This document shows positions 51,001 through 60,900 of a DNA stretch of 64,000 nucleotides, piece by piece (position 1 is the first letter of the stretch; each line of letters begins with the position of its first letter). The stretch comes from Wyeomyia smithii (Eukaryota > Arthropoda > Insecta > Diptera > Culicidae). A program made the position numbers and the translations under genes. The notes under the pieces were generated by a model. It was not told where the DNA came from, did no database searches, and was given only the letters and a program-made list of their open reading frames with translations. The DNA lies in the NCBI RefSeq assembly GCF_029784165.1, contig NC_073695.1, positions 91,829,902 through 91,893,901 on the forward strand, written 5' to 3'.

Positions 51001-51931
51001 TTTTGCGGTGCACAATTGTAGGTCAGTCCATGTTTTGGCTATTTTTATTACTTTTGCATGAGAATACATCACGACCTAATAAAATACTTTATAATAAAGC
51101 TTTTACAACAATAAAATAACTTTTGTGATGGATTTTGATGATTTTATAAACTAAATGATCTTGAATGCCAAAAGTAACCCATAATTCTGTCGTTTGCCAA
51201 GCAAGTACTATTTTTCTCCTTAACCGATTTACACGCATCAGCTGCAGCGGAACAAATTGTCGATCGACAGTATACATCAGAATACAGAAATGGAAAGTAA
51301 AACATTCATAGTTGATAACTTTTCCGATTTTATATTCATTTTTCAACATTTAGGCAACACGTTAACTGACCCATAATTGTAGAGGGACTGTACATCAATA
51401 TCCTAAGAACGCACAGAACGTAAACTTGAAGTCACCATTCAGAATTTCGAAATGACGTATGGAGTTCCACTTTCGAAAGTATTGAAACTGTTGGTAAAAT
51501 ACCACTTTAGACTATTTTCCTGAAACCGCCTCAGTTTCAATCAAAATTTTAATGAACCTGTTTTTAATTGATTGTTTTTTTGATCCAAGCTTTCAAAAGG
51601 CTCATAATAATCAACATTGATATTAATTTAAAAAAACTATGGATTTTAAGAGTTTACTAACTGTTCTTAATATTTTACTCAGAAACTGAATAATAAAACA
51701 CTGTGCTAATTGACAAAATAAGATGCACAAACCTATTCATATTTTTTATGTTACCGAAGACAACTTCTTCAGAACACATTTCATATATTTGCGTTACTTG
51801 ATTACCGTTCTATTTAATTGAATTGCAGAAATCCATGTTACTACTTTTCGCTACTAGCAAAATGATCACGTAAAATACGCAAAAAGAAACAAAGTAATCA
51901 AGAGCTTAAAACTATTTTGTGATAGACATAA

Positions 51932-51969
<38 letters not shown>

Positions 51970-54900
51970 ATTCTTACATATCATAACATAAATTAATGAC
52001 ATCGCGCGAAAATCACAAAATACGGCATGATTTCAGCATTCTCACATATCTATCATATCTAAAAATGACGTCATAATACTAATTTGCCTTGCAATACGTG
52101 GTTGTCAGAATTCTACACATACATTGAATGAAATCGTAATGGACTATGTTTTCATTTTCAATTTATTTCAATTAAATACGTGGAAGAAGTAGTTACACAA
52201 GCTCTCTCTTTCTATTGTTTCAATTGTCGAAAATTATTAAATATCACCAACAATAGCAAGGAACCTGCCAATAATAGAACTAAAGCAAAAATTTTCGTTC
52301 GAATATTAACTAACTGAGAGTATTATTTTTTAACAAAACAATTGCATAGAGTATAGCTGACAAAACACCACGAAAAATTATACGCTGAAAGTTTGGTCAA
52401 ATAAATTTACTTTTTTATAAAAGGATCTCTTTAAAATGCAATGAATAACAATCTTATCAATTAGCGTAACACCAAAACAAAAACATTCCAAATGTAATCA
52501 GCAAACTTTCTGTTTGTCTATTGGAACTACTGTACTTCGCGTAGGATAATAGGGAAACTTTAGGCAAAAGTATTGTTACATTACACACAAGTCAAATTAA
52601 CACGATTACTATACTATACTATTGTACAAATCACACAACAACACCAGCAATATTTTCGAATTGAAATTTAAATTTTGTTCCGATTAGTTGATTTAGTTGT
52701 TGGATTGCATAGATTTCCCGTTAATTGCTATTCTCCTTCATATTAGCAATGCTTAGTCCGAAAGTCAATGAGCGAACCTTCTGCTAGTGCAAGCTGCCCT
52801 GCAGGAAGTTCCCCTCATAGCGTTACTGTGCGATGAATCATTGATTTTCGGCATTCATGTAAGATACTGTTTCGCATTCAATTAAACTATTTATTTGTTG
52901 CCAAGTTTTGACCTATTTATCTGCAATGCACCACACCAACGAGCGATTTATTTGCTGTACCAGAACAAAATTAGAGAACGCTTCCCATGCATTTAAAATG
53001 ATTAGCAATATATTTCCGAAAAACAGGAACTCACTGTTTGCATTAGTTGTCGTTTAGTTTGGAAATTGAAATGTGCGTTCAATTTCAGTTTGAATCGGTC
53101 GATCGAAAATGGGGAAATATTGCTGGTCGTTATCGATGATTCTTTTTTCCTAGAGGCCTATAGAATAAAGTTTTAAATATAATCCAGAATTAGATTTTGT
53201 AATAAATTCCCAATACAATCACCGTTTTCATACTGTACGGTTAAATGTAAAATGCCCGATGCTTCCTTGCCAGGTGAACAAAGTGATCTGTTGGAATCGC
53301 CAGATGAATCCGTTCTAGCCACACCGTTGGCAGCCAGACGCCGGCAGCCACCACTATCCTCCAGATTGGCAGAACTGAATGAAGAACTACGAGCCGAATC
53401 ACCGAGTATGATAAACCCTTTCAGTGATTTTCTTAGATAGCCAAACTTTTACACTATGCAAGTGAAAACCTGTCTCGATGTTGTGCTCTATGTCATAACT
53501 TTCGTTATTGTTTATCAAGCAACAAAACTCGTAGCTTACAAAATCTAACAGAGAACCAATACAATGTATTGATGTAGAATGTAAAATAATTCGACTATAA
53601 TACACTACATAAACACACTTTGTTGTTCGCACTCATAGCAATAATTGTCGAGTCGAGTCTTACAGATTATGAATTCAAAGGCTGTCATGAGGACAGTCAA
53701 CTAGAAGGGAAATGTGCACTAAATATCAGCTTAGATAGGACTGTGTAACCATACTTAACAACCAAGATTCAGGAAAATAGAGTCTGCAAACATTTATGGA
53801 ACAATCGAATTTCGGTAGCTTCAGATGTAATGAACAGCATAGCTTGCGCTGCAAAAAAAATCAATTTATAAAAAACAAATTCACTTTAAACTTATGTAAT
53901 CTTTTACAGTGACACGATTTTAGCATGATATTAAATTATGAGAAAGTCGCGTTATTAATAACTATAAAACTGTTTAAAAAGTACTCAAACGCTTTTCTCA
54001 GTAGCGAATGTTATTTGTAGGATTTTCTTATTGGCGGCATTGATAGAGAGACAGAGCTGCTTTAAAATCACCACAATCATAATCCTCGTTGCTCTTAATG
54101 TATAGAATCTATTTCTAGCTATAAAAAATTTTCTCTGGTGTTTAAAAGAGCTTAGACTGCTGAAACGGGCTACTATGGCAACGCATCGGGTGGAATGCTA
54201 AAATGTGTAATATGAAACGTTTCACGCATCTAACAGTTGAGAAAAAACTAACTAAAAACTCTTCTGAAAAGTCTTCAGATGCATAAACTATATTTATAAA
54301 TAACTAAATAAGCTGCTTACAAACTTTGATTACCTGATATCCAAGCTAAATCTTCATTTAACCGTGACCACTAAACATGGCTTGTAAAAGCCTTCAAGTT
54401 TTACTACATAAGATTTGTTTTCATCTTGGTCAAAACTATTCTAAGCAAAAGCTGCTTTTAATAGTTTGAAAAAAATGATCCCTTCTTGCTATACTTTTTA
54501 AAAATACAGTTTATTATTTCCATAACGGCGAATTAAAGCCGCAGTCTATCAAAACGCACAATTACATGTTGTTGTTTTTTTTTAAATTTTCAATCATTCA
54601 TTTGGATTAGTTGTTACCTCCACTGAACTACTTCCTTGAAATATCAATTGCAAATGCCGTCCAGAACGAAACGCAAAATAATTCTAAACTCTAAAGTCTT
54701 TAAAGTGACCGTAGTGAAACTAACTTTTTCTACTATAATACAAACTGACAGCTTAGTAGCTGGTGTTTTGTGGTTGCTTTAAATCAACATTGTACGTAGC
54801 AAATCATTTATGAAACCTATTATACCGCACTCACTATACTGTAGCGCTTGATATATTCATCTACAACTATATGTTGTTTCTAAGCAATTTAAATGCGTAC

Positions 54901-57900
54901 AGCTACCGCTTGTAACAGCGCAAATAGGAAAAATAATCAAATCTTAAAACGTCGCTATTAGATCGCTACTGACTACGGAAGCATTGCTGAGATCTAAGCT
55001 CTTAAATTTTGAGGAACCAAACAGATTGAGCGAAAGAATAAATCGTTACCGAACCCTGCTTGTACAAAACAAGCAGTCAAATCCCTCAATATAAGAATTC
55101 ATTGTATTAGTACACTCTAGTAGAAAGTTAAAAACTATTTCTTCTGTACCAACCGTAGTTATGTGTAATAATTATGAAACAAAAACAGAATGGCATAGCT
55201 TGTCAATAAATTGTACACAATTTTTGGACAAAAACTGTATCTGTATTCCTTTTAGTTGGCAATTCAATATTTTTGTTAATTCTTTTTCAACCTTCGTAAT
55301 AAAGAGTGAACGCTTATGCTCATTTTCATTAAACTATTTTACTTTTCCTTAGTCAATGTATGTTATTATTCTGCATAGGCTGTCATTTTGTGTACTATGA
55401 TCCAGTGTTTTTCCCTTATGTTGTTGCTTGCTTCATACATTTAGTTTATCGCAACAACAAAAATTACTCTCGTCTGTTTAAATTTAATAGATTCTTCACT
55501 ATGACTGTGTCTCTTTTAGAAGTGACTGTAGTTTAATTCATAAGGCTTGCGTGCGTTAAAAGGTACATACATACAAACTGCAAGGTCCTATGTCTGATAC
55601 GAGAATATCAAACTATAGTAATGTTTGTGTCCATAGAACAGTTCATGTAACATAAGAAGCAGTTTAAACATGTTTAGATATAACTACTAGAATAGAACGG
55701 ATGGACTAATATCCTAGAGACAGAAAGTGAGTGCAAATGTCATGAACAGATTACCTATTATGCACTAACAGTTATGTGCCACGTACATATATTTCTTTAC
55801 CAAATTGATACGTGCGTGCGTGTGCTTCAAAAAACCCATTTCTAGTTTTGCAATTGACGGTATCTTTCGATTTAATTGTTCGTTTATCCTGGCGTAGGAC
55901 ACAATCTCTCCATAGCGGACGGTAATAGCACAGAGGAAGGGGATTCGGTGAGTGGTGGCCGCAATCCCGCCATGACTGGTGGTGGCTGCTACAAAAACTA
56001 CAAACATTCCGCTGGATTGAGGAAACGAGAAAATTCGCAGGTATGTTATGTATTACCCATATTTATATATCATTGATTAGCTATGTACATGTAATGCAAA
56101 ACATATCATGATAACGCTTACAAGAACGAATTTTTTTCAATTATTCTGCACTGTCAATAGTACTGGTCAGTTGTTTTTTTTCCTAAACTTCGAAGTAGGA
56201 AAATTAAGTTTATATTTTTGCTGTGTAAGTGTAGTTAAAAACGGTGTACCATGGTGAGAATTGAAAATTCGGAAACACGGATTGATGATGTTGCGTCCCC
56301 ATCGATAACGTTGAAAAGAAGGTGCATGGTACATCGTAGTTTGTGCGTACCAGAATTTTATACTGTACAACTTAACGGAAAACGGACAGCTATTTTAATC
56401 GACCATTTTTGATCTGACTGAAACATTGCACACTTTACTGGTGCCATTGGTATGTTTCTTTTTTGTTTTTGTTTTTTGAATCACAACTAAATTTTGAAAA
56501 AGGATTACGTAAAGAGGGTATTGATGATTACACATATTTTATGAGCAAGAACGGTTTGTTTTGTCGATATGACAACTTTGGCAAACTTGTGGATAATAGT
56601 TTTATATTAAAAAAAATACACTGTAAAAAAACTGTTTTTTTTTATTTTAGCTATTTTTATGTTTCATTTCCCCAAGCTCAGCCAAATATCATTGTTTAGC
56701 TAAGATTGTTTTTGTAGAAAAATATTGGATCTTTAAAAAGTGGGAACATACTTAATTTACAATAATATTTTCGTGTTTTTCTAGTATTTTTGACATGGGA
56801 ATACGTCTGTGTTTTCTGTACTGGGATGCATTTTGTAAAATTGAACATGAAACCGGCAAATGTTGCGTCAGATTCCAAACGTAATAGTAGCATAATTACA
56901 TTATGGATAACAATAATTGTCAAATTGGATAGATAAAATGTTGGACAATTTTGTAATATGCTAGTTATCATTATTATCACATAGCTCAGCGGCAAAATTG
57001 ATAAAAAGTTTCAAGGACAATATTACGCGAACAATAAACCAATTACATGTGAGCATTCCTAGAACAGACGACATGGACAGACACCAACCCACAGAGGTCG
57101 GAAAAGGCAATATGACGAACTTAATTCTTTTGTACTTAAACGGTTGAGGTTAGCCAAAGACAATGTTCATAAGAATTGTTCACAAAAATATAACGGATAT
57201 GTTGACAAGAAAAGTTTTTGATCATGGCCTACTATCATAAAAATAAAAAATCTAACTTTTGATACAGTGAAGATGCATGAATAGTTTCTTCAGCAAAGTT
57301 GTAGAACTAATATGAAACTCGGCAGAAAATATTAAATTTCTATAACGTCTATTTACTGAAATACAAAGCATTTTCACTGTCAACCTCCTCAAATTTAGTT
57401 TTTCTAGCATAACTTTTTAAATATTGTTTTTTCAAGAACATAATGTTTTAGACAAATATGACCAACATAAAAACACAGGTTTCTTTCGCAGACAACATGT
57501 TGCTACAATCGTTGTATACTGAGCTAGAGCGTTTTTTCATTAAATTATTTCCGAGATTTAAATGCGTATAGGGGAGAAAGAAGCAAACCGGTGCACATCA
57601 TCAAATACTTTTTTTAAAGCTTAGACCTTGTACTATAAGCTAGTTGAACTTTGATACTTCACAATTCATAAATGAATCAGTAGAGTGATGTTTTAGGTAT
57701 GTATGTTTCTGGAGTTTTCTATACAAAAATGCACAAACTACCTGATTAACGAACGATGATTTGTGAATTTATGAAACAGATGACTCGCAATACTTTCAAA
57801 ACTAGTGAGAACACTTCTTAGGTATATTTAGTTGTTGATAGGTGCATCCATTATGAATCAGTCATTCGACGTGATTAAAATTAGCACATAACATATGGAC

Positions 57901-60900
57901 TGTTGCTGGCAAGTGAAACCAAGGATATATGGAAACTAACAAATGATCCACATGCAATTCAACGTTGCTACAATACTACAGTACATTTTATCTGGCCGGG
58001 AAATTAACGCATCAAAATTCAAACACTATTGTTTGGAAACTACTCATTTGTTGGTGTCCATTTTCACTTGGTTTAATTTGCCATAAAATATTATTTCACG
58101 GTGCGGACATTATTAACCATTTCAATATTCCATCAGGCCAATTATCTGAAGAAGCGCAAGAGTCACTGAACAAAGTGATAAAAAGGTTCAGACTAAATCA
58201 CACGCGAAAAATTTCACGAACTGTTACTAACGGTGATCTTAAACGTCGTCTATTGGTTCCTTAAGATCCAGTAATTGCCGGCTTGCGGGTCAAACCGCAA
58301 AAGAAGCATCGAGAATTTTCAAAAGATGCTAAGCTTATATTAATATTCACAGAGAGTGAAAACGAGACAGATGAAGATGAAATAAATAGGGTAAGAAACG
58401 GCTTAAGCAGCGGTGCCTATTCAAATCAGTCGAAATAAACGGGCCTCGATCTCCTGAATTTTGATCAATATCGACAATTTAAATGATGGAAACGAAAACT
58501 TTGATTGACTAGCTGTCTTACGAATACATCAAATTCCGTTCAACACGGAAAAAACTTTGAAAAAACTCAAACGAAAAATATTGCAGCTATTCAGGCGCTA
58601 TTCGGGTGCTGAAATAAATCCCCTGCAAAACAGATGCAAACTGCTTAAAAGGTTCGGGGTGATTGGAATAGCGTCCCTCGAGTCGATAGGGAACTTCAAT
58701 TGATCATTGTTAAAGTTTGCTGAATCGGTTTTAGAATCAGAAAACAAGTGCTGACAGAGAAAAGGGTAGAGAACAAATCGATATACTCATGTTCGTATTT
58801 CACCTTACAGATTTCAAGTATTTCGTCTCAATACACAGGCGACTCCTAAAGCTGCTTAAAATATGTTTCCTACCCTAATTAACAATAAACATTGCTGTTA
58901 TGTGTTCATTTTACTCACGTTGAATGACTGATGGATGCACCTATCAACAACTAAATATACCTAAGAAGTGTACTCACTAATTTTGAAAGTATTGCGAGTT
59001 ATCTGTTTCATAAATTCACAAATCATCGTTCGTTAATCAGGTAAATTGTGCATTTTTGTATAGAAAACTTCAGAAACATACATACCTAAAACATCACTCT
59101 ACTGATATACGCATTTAAATCTCGGAAATAATTTAATGAAAAAACGCTCTAGCTTAGTATAGAACGATTGTAGCAACATGTTGTCTTCGAAAGAACCCTG
59201 TGTTTTTATGTTGGTCATATTTGTCTAGAACATTATGTTCTTGAAAAAACAATATTTAAAAAGTTATGCTAGAAAAACTAAATTTGAGGAGGTTGACAGC
59301 GAAAATGCTTTGTATTTCTGTAAATAGACGTCATAGAAATTTAATATCTTCTTCAAAGTTTCATATTTTGAAAAGTTCTACAACTTTGCTGAAGAAACTA
59401 TTCATGTATCTTCGCTGTAGGCCATGATCAAAAAATTTTATTATCAACATATCCGTTATATTTTTGTGAACAATTCTTATGAACATTGTCTTTGGCTAAC
59501 ATCAACCGTTTAAGCACAAAAGAGTTCGTCATATTGCCTTTTCCGACCACTGTGCAACCATTCCCTGTGATGTTCTATAATATAAATATCAATATAAAAA
59601 AAAATCGACATAGTCTCCCCGTCCCAATAGGTCAATTCATATATGCTTCCATGAACTTAGACCAATTTGATGTCTCGAAGGTAAAGAGTTTTTCGAAAAG
59701 TTTATAACATCCCTTTTCTTTGAACAATTTCTAAACCTGCTGCTAGAGCGTAATAAAAACTAATATCTTGAAAGAAAACATGCTGTTAGAAGCAACAGTA
59801 CCGTCAGTATATGTGGAGCAGAGCGCCGTTGATTTCGCATCGTCTATCATTGCAGGGATACACGACTTCTATTTCCGTGCAATTAAGGAAAAACTGCAAT
59901 TCTGTTGCTGATGGTGATTGAAGATTTTTTAATGGGGGTTGGGGGATGGCATAAAACGATAATAAAATTTTTAACGGCCTCACTAAAAAAAAAACCTTAT
60001 TTTCAATCGTTCTTTTTTTATACCTTTACCTACTACGTTTCGCAAGGGATCCTTGTCTATTTGTTTAACTATCCAATGCAGACTTGTTTTACGAATCTTA
60101 GTTTAAATGCAGATTTCAAATTTCAGACTAAATCAGGTGGAAAATTTAAACAAAATGATGAAACACACTCAAAGCACGCTAACCAGCATTAGCATGGGAA
60201 GTGCTGGACACAGCAAAAAAGATTAGAAACAAGAACTGTATTATAACCTGGGCTCTACATTTTCGAGACACAACAATGAAACTGAATATTTCACGCAGTC
60301 ATTTCGATTCGATCAGTTTTATTAATTTGATTCCTTTCGGTTACTATCATCGAGTCACGATAAACAATTTCGCCGTTAAAACGATTTGATTACGGGTTTC
60401 TTTTCCGTCTGGTGTTCTTCGGGTCATTTCAAATGAAACTGATGACTGTCTCAATTGATGGAGACACTGACGCATATCATAACACTTTGCTTTCCTTTAG
60501 CGTGTCATTTGAAATGAGCACCACATTATGTCGTTTGATGATAGTTTGTTCACACCACAAGACGCACTAAGAACGGTAATGGCATCCAATATATACGTCA
60601 CTCAAGTTCCGATCTATATTTCGGAGATCTTTCTGCTGTTAATCTATGGCGCAATATAAACCCAGCTTTTCTACAGTTCCAGTTCTCATATGACTAAAAT
60701 ATTTGAATAACTGTAGCATTGTCTGTGGCTCTGTCCAACATGTAATTATTCATGAATTCAATTAAAGCTTTTATGCTTAATGCAAATAATACAAAAAGTG
60801 GTGCCTCTAACTCTAACACTTTTAGAATTCATGATACAATAAATACTTCAAATTATTTCACTTACTTTTATCAACTTTTACCTAAAAACGATCAAAATTA

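Larger units (their letters stand above)
45187..55897 (+). other. Shab intron 3 (10.7 kb), with alternative 3' exon(s)
   Basis: Donor GTGAGT at 45187, acceptor GGCGTAG ending at 55897. It contains the stop-bearing exon at 53274-53440, a weaker candidate at 48659-48780, a pogo-like miniature element at 50789-51390 and a CT microsatellite. A TATATATAAAA stretch at 46968-46979 is the only promoter-like word near a GC-richer block (46870-47060); no transcript is evident. The remainder is AT-rich and unrecognised. Confidence 0.75.
57092..59552. mobile_element. Foldback DNA element with arms over 660 bp (2461 bp)
   Basis: Arms 57092-57900 and 58888-59552 are inverted copies, from CAGAGGTCGGAAAAGGCAAT on the left to its mirror on the right (CAGTGGTCGGAAAAGG reversed). 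Shared internal words include CAACATGTTGCTACAATCG-like and TTTTTCTAGCATAACTTTTT. The left arm carries an extra stretch at about 57570-57676, beginning GGGGAGAAAGAAG directly after TATA, which the right arm lacks. The middle holds a transposase relic and R1 copy B. Flanks CCAACCCA and TGCAACCA may be a decayed target duplication. The superfamily is unknown to me. Confidence 0.75.
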
